Assembly: GCA_003989065.1 (NCBI GenBank)
Contig: RXIW01000037.1
Location: forward strand, 1 to 35,942
Direction: 5' to 3'
Source: Candidatus Competibacteraceae bacterium
Lineage (GTDB): Bacteria > Pseudomonadota > Gammaproteobacteria > Competibacterales > Competibacteraceae
DNA length: 35,942 nucleotides
Below the pieces are notes generated by a model. That model was not told where the DNA came from. It was given only the letters and a program-made list of their open reading frames with translations, and ran no database searches. Numbering within the stretch: the stretch's first letter is position 1; each line of letters starts with the position of its first letter. This document shows, piece by piece, positions 17,099 to 28,600 of the stretch. Both the position numbers and the translations under genes were made by a program.

Positions 17099-18184
17099 AT
17101 GCTCGATATCGATCTCGAACTCAAACAAGGTTCATTTATCCTGCAAGGCCAATTGACTCTAGAACAGCCGGTCAGTGGCTTGTTTGGTCCTTCTGGCTGT
17201 GGCAAGAGCACGCTGCTGCGCGCTGTGGCCGGTCTGGCGCGTCCCACCGGTGGCCATATTCGGCTGGATGGTGTGACCCTGTTCGATGCCGAGCGCGGCA
17301 TCGATCTGCCGGCCCATCGCCGCCAGGTCGGCATGGTGTTCCAGGACAGCCAGTTGTTTCCCCACCTCTCGGTCGAACACAATCTGCTGTACGGCTTCAA
17401 TTTGCTGCCGCAGGCAGAGCGGCAATTTACCTTGGCGCAAGTGGTCGAGCTGCTGGATATCGGCCACTTGCTGCGTCGGCGGCCGCGCCATCTGTCGGGT
17501 GGCGAGCGGCAACGAGTCGCCCTGGGGCGTACGCTGCTGGCTTCACCCCGCCTGCTGTTGCTGGATGAGCCGCTGGCGGCGCTGGACGAGGGACGCAAGC
17601 AACAGATTCTGCCGTTCCTGCGCCGGGTGCGAGACGAACTACGCCTGCCGATGCTCTACGTCAGCCACGCCATCAACGAAATCCTGTATCTGACGCCCTA
17701 TCTGGCGGTGATGGAGAAGGGCCGGGTGTTGGCGCAGGGGCCGTTTTCCGAGGTGATCCGCCAAGGCCACGTGCTCGGGTTGGCGCGGTCGCTGGGCTTG
17801 GAGAACGTGCTACGGGTGACGATCAGCCGGCACGAGCCCGACATCGGCTGCACCACGGTGCAATACGATCATCACGAGCTGTATTTGCCGCTGTCGGATT
17901 TGCCGGTAGGGGCCGAGACCTGGATTGCGCTGCGGGCTACCGACATCGCCCTGGCCCGCCATCCGGTGTCCGATATCACCATCCAGAACCAGGTTGCGGG
18001 CCGCATCCTCAGTCTGCGCCGCATCGCCGATCGGGTGCTGGTGGAAGTCGATGTAGGCACGCCGGTCCTGGCCGAGATCACGGTCAAGGCGGCGCAGGAT
18101 CTGGGTTTGGCGGAAGGCGAGGAAGTCTGTTGCCTGTTCAAGGCCCGCGCTTGGCATTATCTGGGCGTGGCAGGCGCACAATGA
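17099..18184 (+). CDS. modC: Molybdate ABC transporter ATP-binding protein ModC
   Basis: A 361-residue ATPase: Walker A GPSGCGKST (30-38), Q-loop FQDSQLFPHLSV, signature LSGGERQR (132-139), Walker B LLLLDEP (152-157) and switch histidine YVSHA. The last 70 residues (NQVAGRILSLRRIADRVLVE onward) form a Mop/TOBE molybdate-binding domain, which marks it as ModC rather than a general ATPase. No ribosome-binding sequence is evident before the ATG (TACACTCTC precedes it), so initiation may be weak or leaderless. It is the missing partner of modAB upstream, but has its own promoter region. Confidence 0.94.
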   Translation: MLDIDLELKQGSFILQGQLTLEQPVSGLFGPSGCGKSTLLRAVAGLARPTGGHIRLDGVTLFDAERGIDLPAHRRQVGMVFQDSQLFPHLSVEHNLLYGFNLLPQAERQFTLAQVVELLDIGHLLRRRPRHLSGGERQRVALGRTLLASPRLLLLDEPLAALDEGRKQQILPFLRRVRDELRLPMLYVSHAINEILYLTPYLAVMEKGRVLAQGPFSEVIRQGHVLGLARSLGLENVLRVTISRHEPDIGCTTVQYDHHELYLPLSDLPVGAETWIALRATDIALARHPVSDITIQNQVAGRILSLRRIADRVLVEVDVGTPVLAEITVKAAQDLGLAEGEEVCCLFKARAWHYLGVAGAQ

Positions 18185-18190
18185 GGCACC

Positions 18191-18227
18191 CCCTAAAATA
18201 AAACAGCCCCCGCTGGGCGGAGGCTGT
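18191..18227 (-). terminator. Rho-independent terminator of hppA
   Basis: Read on the minus strand, ACAGCCTCCGC (from 18227) pairs with GCGGGGGCTGT (to 18203) with one mismatch and a 3-nt loop. It is followed by TTTATTTTAGGG. Stem plus T-rich tail fits intrinsic termination of the minus-strand pyrophosphatase gene. It lies about 40 nt past its stop and just after the convergent modC. Confidence 0.75.
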
Positions 18228-18268
18228 CGGAGTGTGCTCGTACGTGCGAGAAACTTCGGCTGGATCGC

Positions 18269-20839
<2,571 letters not shown>

Positions 20840-20929
20840 AATTTCCTCCAATTTCCTCACAATAAGCGACTGAGTTCGCTACCGTCCGGAATGGGCGACG
20901 CGAAATCGCTAGCAACTGCCGTGCCTTTA

Positions 20930-20962
20930 AATGATTTTAAATATAACTTATTGAAAATCATT
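20930..20962. promoter_or_regulatory. AT-rich inverted repeat upstream of hppA
   Basis: AATGATTTT (20930-20938) and AAAATCATT (20954-20962) are exact inverted copies with a 15-nt spacer, about 90-120 bp before the hppA start. The right half continues as GAAAATCATTATT, which resembles part of the Fur box (GATAATCATTATC). It could be a promoter-linked operator. Chance in AT-rich DNA is possible. Confidence 0.35.
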
Positions 20963-21209
20963 ATTTATATTGAGAGAGTAATCGGCCTGGCGACGCCCCA
21001 TTGTTGTACGGCGGCGACTGTGGTTAACGACAATTGTCAACAATCACACAAGCGGTGATTCCCTGATTTTTTACTGGGGAAATGGGAGAGGCATTGCTGC
21101 ATGACAGCATGATGAATGCGCCATGACCGATTCGATTTCGCATGACGGAATCGCCGGGATTGGCAAAGACGGAATCGAGTGCTTCGGGGAAACTTCAGCG
21201 GGAGCGGAT

Positions 21210-21237
21210 GAAGCGGCATCCAGGGCGATGCCGCTTC
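21210..21237 (-). terminator. Stem-loop after nifZ
   Basis: GAAGCGGCATC (21210-21220) and GATGCCGCTTC (21227-21237) form a perfect 11-bp stem with a 6-nt loop. It begins 8 nt past the nifZ stop on the minus strand. The downstream sequence TTCATCCG lacks a true T-run. It most likely marks the end of the nifVWZ message. Confidence 0.6.
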
Positions 21238-21244
21238 CGTTGCG

Positions 21245-21703
21245 CTATTCGGCAGGGGATGGGCTGGCAGTCAGCGCCGATTCCGGCACTTGGAACAGGC
21301 GTTGGCCGAAGAGAACGTTGTAGTGGATCGCCTCAGGGCGTTCGCGATTCATCGCCATGACTTCGCCGAGCGCGCCGCTGGCTACGACGACTTCGCCGTT
21401 GGCAACCAGATCCAGCTTGGTGTTGACGCGGTCGCCGCGCTCGAACAGGTTGGGAATCCAAGGCTCATCGGCCGAAATCAACTCGCTTTCCCGACAACCG
21501 ATGACACGGCCGCCATCATCGATGAAATGCACGCTGTAGATGAGCTGATCCTGCAGGAAGACCCCGATGTGACGGACATAGCCGATGCTGCCCCGGCGCA
21601 CCAGCAGCGTGCCGGTCGTTTCGCCCGGATAGGTGCCGTCGTTGCGGAGGTTGCGGATGACCCGCACCGCCTGGTCACACTCGAAGCGCGGTTCGAAAAT
21701 CAC
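21245..21703 (-). CDS. nifZ: Nitrogen fixation protein NifZ
   Basis: A 152-residue NifZ protein. NifZ assists formation of the second P-cluster of the MoFe protein in a NifH-dependent step. The start [20 protein letters not shown], then LLVRRGSIGYVRHIGVFLQD and QLIYSVHFID, are family hallmarks. The GTG at 21703 is the start: it gives the usual length, opens the conserved sequence, and overlaps the nifW stop as GTGA. An open frame reaching 43 codons further upstream would run inside nifW. Last gene of nifVWZ. Confidence 0.95.
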   Translation of the reverse strand: MIFEPRFECDQAVRVIRNLRNDGTYPGETTGTLLVRRGSIGYVRHIGVFLQDQLIYSVHFIDDGGRVIGCRESELISADEPWIPNLFERGDRVNTKLDLVANGEVVVASGALGEVMAMNRERPEAIHYNVLFGQRLFQVPESALTASPSPAE

Positions 21704-22011
21704 GTGGCGTGACCGATGCTGGTCAGGGGAATCCGTACTTCGCGCTGCTTTTCCTGGCGATGGAAGACGGCGAAGACCTTCTCGGTCAGGGCGTCGGATT
21801 CGACGAAGTCCTGATAGGCGCGCTGCAGACACTCGGCGTAATCGGCCTGGTCCAGCGCATGGGTCTCTTCCAGATAGTCGTGGAAGCGTTTCAGGATGTG
21901 CAGGCGATTGACCTCGACCACCTTCTGGTTGAAGGTGATCTCGAAGTAATTCAGAAAATCCTCGGCCGAGCTCATGTCGGCCAATGCTTCCAGAAAGGCT
22001 GGTGCGCTCAT
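21700..22011 (-). CDS. nifW: Nitrogenase-stabilizing protein NifW
   Basis: A 103-residue NifW protein, which binds and protects MoFe protein and helps its maturation. [18 protein letters not shown] and [18 protein letters not shown] are characteristic, and the size is normal. The start codon overlaps the nifV stop as ATGA, and its stop overlaps the nifZ start as GTGA, so the three genes are translationally coupled. Confidence 0.95.
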   Translation of the reverse strand: MSAPAFLEALADMSSAEDFLNYFEITFNQKVVEVNRLHILKRFHDYLEETHALDQADYAECLQRAYQDFVESDALTEKVFAVFHRQEKQREVRIPLTSIGHAT

Positions 22012-23198
22012 GGGGATACCTCGGCGGCGTGAAAAGGAGAATCGAAACTGCTCAGGACCGGATGAGCCGGTCCATAACTGAGATCGCGATGAAACGCCTT
22101 CAGTTCGGCGACTTCGGGCGAACGCTTGTGCTGGCCAACAAAGATGCGGATGCGTTGCAGCATGGCGTTGGCCTGATTCTGGTCGAGGACGATGCCAAGC
22201 TCGGCGCAGATCTTGCGCACGGCATGGGCTCCGGAATGCTTGCCCAGCACCAGGCGATGGCTGCGGCCCAGTTCGGCCGGGTCCACGCCCTGGTAGTTGA
22301 GCGGGTGTTTGAGCAGGCCATCGACGTGGATGCCAGCCTCGTGGGTGAAAGCGCCTTCGCCGACCAGGCTTTTTTGCCAGGATAGCGGGCGGTTGGCGGC
22401 GGCGGCGACCCGCTGCGACAGAGCCTGGAAGCGCGAGAGATCGATTTCGACTTGAAAGCCGTACAGCTTGCGCAGGCCGAGCACCACTTCTTCCAGGGCA
22501 GCGTTGCCGGCCCGTTCGCCCAGACCATTGACCGTGGTGTTGACATGGCTCGCGCCGCCCAGCGCGGCGGCCAGGGTATTGGCGGTGGCCAGACCCAGAT
22601 CGTCGTGGGCGTGCATTTCCAGTTCGATGTCGGTGGCTGCCCGCAGCCGTTGGAACAGGGCCATGACCCCGAACGGCTCCATGATGCCCAGGGTATCGGC
22701 CATGCGGAAGCGGCGTGCGCCGGCGGCCTGGGCGGTTTCGACCGCCTGCAGCAGAAAATCCGGATCGGCGCGCGAGGCATCCTCGCCGCCGACGATGACT
22801 TCCAGACCCAGATCCAGCGCCTGGGGAACGCAGCGGCGAATGGTGTCCAACGCCTGCTGGCGTTGCCAGCCCAGCTTATGGCGCAACTGCTGGTCGGACA
22901 GCGGCACCGACAAATCCACGCCCCATACGCCAAGTCCCCGGCATTGCGGCACATCGGCGTCGCGCATCCGGCTCCATACCAGCAGCCGGGTATTCAGATG
23001 CATGTCGGCCAGGTCACGGATACTGTCGCGCTCCGCCGCGCCCATGGCCGGAATGCCGATTTCCAGTTCCGGCACGCCCAAAGCTGCCAGATCGTGGGCG
23101 ATGGCGCGTTTTTCCTCCTGGGTGAAGGCGACCCCTGCCGACTGTTCACCGTCGCGCAGGGTGGTGTCATCGATGATGATGGAGCGGGAAGCGCTCAT
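22008..23198 (-). CDS. nifV: Homocitrate synthase NifV
   Basis: Condenses acetyl-CoA with 2-oxoglutarate to homocitrate, the organic ligand of FeMo-co. The 396 residues include the catalytic start [19 protein letters not shown], the metal-binding [12 protein letters not shown], and [30 protein letters not shown] lies in the C-terminal part. I chose ATG 23198 (MSASRS), 9 nt after AGGAAAGG; an open frame 14 codons longer would include the proposed promoter leader. The short length and association with nifW and nifZ favour NifV over LeuA. It has a sigma-54 promoter with a NifA site upstream. Confidence 0.96.
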   Translation of the reverse strand: MSASRSIIIDDTTLRDGEQSAGVAFTQEEKRAIAHDLAALGVPELEIGIPAMGAAERDSIRDLADMHLNTRLLVWSRMRDADVPQCRGLGVWGVDLSVPLSDQQLRHKLGWQRQQALDTIRRCVPQALDLGLEVIVGGEDASRADPDFLLQAVETAQAAGARRFRMADTLGIMEPFGVMALFQRLRAATDIELEMHAHDDLGLATANTLAAALGGASHVNTTVNGLGERAGNAALEEVVLGLRKLYGFQVEIDLSRFQALSQRVAAAANRPLSWQKSLVGEGAFTHEAGIHVDGLLKHPLNYQGVDPAELGRSHRLVLGKHSGAHAVRKICAELGIVLDQNQANAMLQRIRIFVGQHKRSPEVAELKAFHRDLSYGPAHPVLSSFDSPFHAAEVSP

Positions 23199-23235
23199 GG
23201 CGATGGCCTTTCCTGAAAGGGTATTGCTTGGTGAA

Positions 23236-23251
23236 AGCAATATCTACGCCA
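23236..23251 (-). promoter_or_regulatory. Sigma-54 (-24/-12) promoter of nifVWZ
   Basis: Read on the minus strand, TGGCGTAGATATTGCT matches the consensus TGGCAC-N5-TTGCW. The GG and GC are exactly 10 nt apart, and only two bases are off in the -24 box. The start of transcription would fall near 23226, leaving a leader of about 27 nt with the nifV ribosome-binding site. It overlaps an 8-bp inverted repeat, probably by chance. Confidence 0.72.
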
Positions 23252-23334
23252 GCTTGCAAGATGCCGGTTTGACAGGCGCTTGGCCGTTCGATGCCCAGGC
23301 GGTCGAGGGATTTCGTACAGTGCGGTGTCGGTGT

Positions 23335-23350
23335 TGTGGGAAAACCGACA
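23335..23350. promoter_or_regulatory. NifA upstream activator sequence
   Basis: TGT (23335-23337), ten bases, ACA (23348-23350): an exact TGT-N10-ACA NifA site. Its centre is about 116 bp upstream of the predicted nifV transcription start, inside the usual 80-150 bp range. Confidence 0.65.
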
Positions 23351-23359
23351 GTCGTGCAA

Positions 23360-23396
23360 GGTTTTCCCGCTGCCCGGATGGGCGCAGCGGGAAACC
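23360..23396 (-). terminator. Hairpin after the DegP-like protease gene
   Basis: GGTTTTCCCGCTGC (23360-23373) and GCAGCGGGAAACC (23384-23396) form an 11-bp perfect stem, extendable past one bulged T, with a 10-nt loop. It lies 10 nt beyond the protease stop on the minus strand. The following bases (TTGCACG) lack a long T-run. It separates the protease transcript from the co-oriented nifVWZ operon. Confidence 0.6.
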
Positions 23397-23406
23397 AGAT
23401 GGCGGG

Positions 23407-24804
23407 CTATTCCTTCTCGGGCACGGTCAGCGCCAGGAACAGGGAACCGTTCTCGCGCCGGATCAAGACCGGAATCGGTCGGCCGGTGGGTAACTGCTTG
23501 ACCAGCGTGGCAAACTGGCTCGGATCGCGCACATCGACATTGTTGAGGCGCACGATCACGTCGCCTGCGCGGATGCCGGCATCAGCAGCCGGACCATCAT
23601 CGACGCTCTTGACCAGCACGCCTGGTTCGTTCTTTTCGCGCTGGTCGTCGCCCAGTTCGGCGATGGTGAGACCGAGACGGTTGCTGGCGGTCGGTTCGGC
23701 GATGGCCTGTTGCAGCTGCTTGCTGTCCTCGGGCAGCTCCTCGATTTGGATGGTCAGGGTCTGTTCCTTGCCCTCGCGAATCACGACCAGCGTCACGGCG
23801 GCGCCAGGCCGGGTGCGTCCGACCATCAGCGGCAGATCACTGGAATGGTGCACCGGCTGTCCATTGAAGGTCACGATGATGTCACCGGCCTTGAGCCCGG
23901 CCTTCTGGGCCGGACTGTCGGCCATCACCTGCCCGATCAACGCGCCGTTGGGCTTGCTCAGATTGAAGGATTGCGCCAATTCGGGAGTGACTTCCTGAAT
24001 CAGCACGCCCAGCCAGCCGCGCGAGACCTTGCCGCCGTTCTTGAGTTGGTCCACCACATCCATGGCGACGTCGATCGGGATAGCGAAGGAAATGCCCTGA
24101 TAACCACCGGAGCGGCTGTAGATCTGCGAATTGACCCCGATCACCTCGCCGTCGAGGTTGAACAGCGGGCCGCCGGAATTGCCGGGGTTGACGGCGGCAT
24201 CGGTCTGGATGAAGGGAACGTAGTTGTCGCTGGGCAGGCTGCGGGCCAGGGCGCTGATGATGCCCTGGGTGGCGCTGCGCTCGAAGCCGAACGGCGAGCC
24301 GATAGCCAGCACCCATTGGCCGACCTTGAGCTTGTTGATGTCGCCGATGCGGACGGCGGGCAGGTTGCCGTCGGGCTTGACCTTGAGCAGAGCGATATCG
24401 CTGCGGCTGTCCTTGCCGATGACCTGAGCGGTCAATTCGGTGCGGTCGTACAGACCGACCACGATGCGGTCGGTGTCCTCGACCACATGGGCGTTGGTGA
24501 CGATGTAGCCGTCCGGCGAGATGATGAAGCCGGAGCCCACGGCGTTCTGCGGCCGGGATGGCGCTTCGGGAAGCTGCTCGAAGAATTTCTTGAAGTAGTC
24601 GCGGAAGGGGCTATTGTCAGGAATGGGGGGGTGGTTGCGCCACGACCGTTCCTTCGGTTCGGATTTGGTTTGGATGCTGACCACGGCCGGACTGTATTTT
24701 TCGACCAGGGTCACGAAATCGGGATAGTCGGTCGCATGAGCCATGGCATTCCAGAACAGGCCGAGGAGGGCCAGCAGCCAGAGTGGCGACTTCAGTCGTT
24801 GCAT
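23407..24804 (-). CDS. Periplasmic serine protease, DegP/MucD family
   Basis: A 465-residue HtrA-type protease and chaperone of the cell envelope. It has a signal peptide (WLLALLGLFWNAMA, cleavage near AHA) and a trypsin-like domain with catalytic H106 (TNAHVVED), D136 (SRSDIALL) and S210 (NPGNSGGP). Two PDZ domains follow (about 265-355 and 370-460). The layout is closest to MucD/DegQ. I chose ATG 24804, after GGGAG; the frame is open 62 codons further upstream without likeness. Monocistronic by appearance, between nifV and a divergent thioredoxin-fold gene. Confidence 0.94.
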   Translation of the reverse strand: MQRLKSPLWLLALLGLFWNAMAHATDYPDFVTLVEKYSPAVVSIQTKSEPKERSWRNHPPIPDNSPFRDYFKKFFEQLPEAPSRPQNAVGSGFIISPDGYIVTNAHVVEDTDRIVVGLYDRTELTAQVIGKDSRSDIALLKVKPDGNLPAVRIGDINKLKVGQWVLAIGSPFGFERSATQGIISALARSLPSDNYVPFIQTDAAVNPGNSGGPLFNLDGEVIGVNSQIYSRSGGYQGISFAIPIDVAMDVVDQLKNGGKVSRGWLGVLIQEVTPELAQSFNLSKPNGALIGQVMADSPAQKAGLKAGDIIVTFNGQPVHHSSDLPLMVGRTRPGAAVTLVVIREGKEQTLTIQIEELPEDSKQLQQAIAEPTASNRLGLTIAELGDDQREKNEPGVLVKSVDDGPAADAGIRAGDVIVRLNNVDVRDPSQFATLVKQLPTGRPIPVLIRRENGSLFLALTVPEKE

Positions 24805-24992
24805 GGAGGTTCTCCCGGGGGTTGCGCAAGCGGAGGGGGATGGACAAAAAGCCCTGTAATAGCGGGGATTGACCATGACGCGTCGGCTTGGTTCGCGCCG
24901 GGGCGCGCGCAACCCGTTCCGGGAATCCTGGTCATAGCAGCAAACGTCATGCGCTTGTCTTGCGTTACGCTCACCACACGAGGATGTCATCG

Positions 24993-25574
<582 letters not shown>

Positions 25575-25608
25575 GCGGAGCGCGCATGGTCGCCGGCGCG
25601 ACGGCGCT

Positions 25609-28600
25609 TCAATGCTCCAGGGTATAGATCAGATCCGCGCCCATGCCGCTGGTGCTGCTGTTGGATTCGAACACCAGTCGTTTGCTGAGACGGTATTTGA
25701 CGTTGAAGGTGTTGACGGTGTCGAACAGGCCGATGCCGTAGCCGACATACAGATCCGGTGACAGGTATTTGCCCAGCATCAGGGAAGTGGTCTTGCTACC
25801 TTCGCCGGATTCCAACTGCAGCGAGTCGAGACCGAAAGTGTCGCTCAGGCTCTTGGTCAGGGAACCGCCGCCGAAGCCCAGCGCGTTGGCGGCCTTGTAG
25901 AGCAGGGCCGATTCGCCGCCGGCGCCATTGCCCTGCGGCGCGCGGCCGAACAGCAGGTAGGACAGGATGCTGGAGTTGGGCAGCTTGGGGGTCGAGAACA
26001 GGGTCAGCTTGGGATCTTTGAGCGTCCCGCCGATCTGGGCGCCGGCGGTGACCGGGGTACCGGTGAACGCACTCTCCGACGATTGGCGCACCACCCGCAG
26101 ATCCAGGCCGGGATTGTCGAGCGGACTGCTGCTGAACAAGAGCTGGCCGCGCTGGATTTCGATTTCCTCGCCGTAGATTCGGTAGTTGCCGGCGGCGACT
26201 TCGATGGCGCCGCTGCCGCGCGGGGCCAGTTCCGGGGTTTCCTCCACCAGTAGCCGACCCTTGAGCTTGCCCTTGAACGCTGGCGTTTCCACCTGCACAT
26301 CGTCGCCGAGGATGACTCGCACGTTGGCGTAGATGGCCGTACCCTTCGGCCGAGGAGGCAGCGCTTCGCCGCTAGGGCCGTTGACGATGACCACGTCCTG
26401 GGATGGCGCGACCGCGCCCGGCCGCATGCCGCCCGGTTGGATGAAGGCGCGGGGAATGGCGACTTCGCCATCGACTCGGACCTGGTGTTGGGCGATGGCC
26501 ACCTTCAGATCCGGGCTGATCTGAATTTGCAGGTCGGTGGTGTCCATGGCCTGGAACGCCTGACCCTTGAGGCTCAGATTGGCTTGCAGCTTGAGGGGGT
26601 CGGCTTCGCCGCTCAGTTGCAGCTGGCCGGGGCCGGAGCGGACCGAGCCCGACAACTGCAAAGGCCCCTGGCCGTCGCTGGCGGCGGTGAACTGCAGGTT
26701 TTGCAACTTGAGCCCAAATTCGGGCAGGGTGGCGCCGGCGTTTTCCAGCCGGATCTGGCCGTGCAGGGCGATCTTGGGCAAGACACCGGCGGCGGTGACA
26801 TCGGCCTGCAGCTGGCCGGTGACCTTCTGCACCTGCGGGGCGAACAGCGAGACTACGCTCAGATCGGTGAGCGAGGCATGGAGAGCACCGTTCAGGCGGG
26901 CCGCGCCGAGGGGGTCGTGGAGCTGCAGGTTGGCTTGTAGCTGGCCGGTCCGGGCCAGATCCAGCCGCAGCTGACCGTTGGCGGTTTTGCCGTTGCTGTC
27001 CAATTGCACGCTGCCGCCGTTGAGGGTGATGCGCAGCGGCTGGTCATTGGCGTTCACCTGCAGGCTGCCAGGGGCGACGGTCAGGTTGAGCTTGCCCTGC
27101 AGGTCGGCGGCGCTGTGACCGCTGACCGATGCCTCGCCGTTGACATGGGTGGCGATGGCGTAGCCGGGTGGGATGAACGCCTTGAAGCGCTCCGGAGTGA
27201 GGTTGGTCAGCTGGGTCTTGCCGCTGAAACCGCGGGTCTGTTCCCACTGGCCCTGCAGGCACAGCCGGGTCGGCGCGCTGCTCAGGCAGAGCGGATCGAG
27301 CCTGGCTTCCTTGGCCGAGGCGCGCAAATCCGCCGGCTTGTCCAGAACCCAGTGGCCGGCGACGGTATCCTTGAGGCTCAGTTGGGCGATGCGGCCCTGC
27401 CAGGTGAGCGCTGGCAGCTGCAATGCGCCGGTCACGGCCAGGGCAAAGCGGCCCGGATCGCCAGTCAGTTCAGCCTTGAAGTCGTGGCTGGCGGGGGTGC
27501 CGGAACCCTCCAGCGTAATGGTTTTCCAGTTCTGTCCTCCCAGCGCCAGGGTGTCAGCGGCGATCTTGAGCTGGGAGCGGCTGGTTCCGCCGAGATCGGC
27601 GGCGATTTCGCCACGGGCCTGACGGATGCGGGTGTCACCGTAGTTCAGATGGTCGACGGCGAAGGTCGCCGCCACCTGCGGCCGCTCCGGCGCACCGGTC
27701 AGCTTGCCGCTGCTGGCGATGCCGCCGCTCAGGCCGGGAAGCAGCGATTTCAGTTGTGGAGCGTCCAGCTTCCAGCGCAGATCCCAACGCTGAGCCAGGG
27801 AGCCGTCCGCTTCCAGGCGGGCGTCGCCGGCGTTCAGTTGCAGGGTCTTGATGGTCAGGTTGCGGTCTTGGACCGCGAGGTCGGCGTTGCCACGCACCGG
27901 CTGTCCGCTCAGAACGCCACTCAGCTCCTCCAGCAGCAGCCTGGCGCGCAGCTGGCCGTTTTCCAGCGCGCCGTCGCTTTTCAGGCGGAGGTTCAGCTTG
28001 CCCGGCACATCCGGCCATTGCACGCCTGGATTGAGCCCTTGACCACTCAGCGCGGCCTGCCAGCGCACCAGCGGCATCCAGGCCAGTTCGCCGCCGCCCT
28101 GGATTTTGCCTTCCAGAGTCTGGCCGTTCAATTTGAACTCGCGCAGCGCTTGCTGCGAGCCCTGGCCTTCCAGGGTCCAACGACCGCTGGGAATCTCCGC
28201 ACCGCGCAGTTCGGCCGCGAGGCGGAACCGGTAATCGCCGGGAGTGCCCTGAGCGTCGAACTGGCCCTTGGGACTTTCCAGCTGCGGGGCGCCAGTCAGG
28301 GGCCAGACCAGCGCTTGCCATTGGCCGGTGGCGTCGAAGCGCAGCTCGGCGAACTGCAGCGCGCCGCTGGCGGTGAGGGCCATGGGCCGATCGGCGGTGG
28401 TCAACTGGAGTTGGCGCAGGGTCACGGCCTTGTCGTCGCCGGAGGCGGTCAGTCGCAGTTTGGCCGAGCCGAGTTGCGGCAGGTCGGCTTCAATGTCGCC
28501 TTGCGCCTCGAAACGGGCCAGCACGCCCTTGGCGTCGATGTGTGCCTGCAGGGGGCGGCCGGCCAGATCCGGGACGAAAGCGCCCAGATCGGCGATTTGG

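Larger units (their letters stand above)
20840..21244. other. Intergenic region between hppA and nifZ
   Basis: This 405-bp stretch between two minus-strand genes holds no convincing gene. It carries the leader and promoter of hppA: an AT-rich zone at 20925-20975 with an inverted repeat, listed separately. There is a 10-bp palindrome GACAATTGTC (21029-21038) flanked by ATTGTTG (21000-21006) and CAACAAT (21038-21044). The nifZ 3' hairpin (21210-21237) is also here. GACGGAATCG occurs twice as a direct repeat (around 21145 and 21170). A short open frame at 21123-21323 has no family likeness. Confidence 0.55.

Noticed and set aside
21123..21323. A 66-codon gene after hppA's promoter region
   Set aside because: Overlaps the nifZ 3' end and its hairpin on the opposite strand; there is no ribosome-binding site or family likeness.
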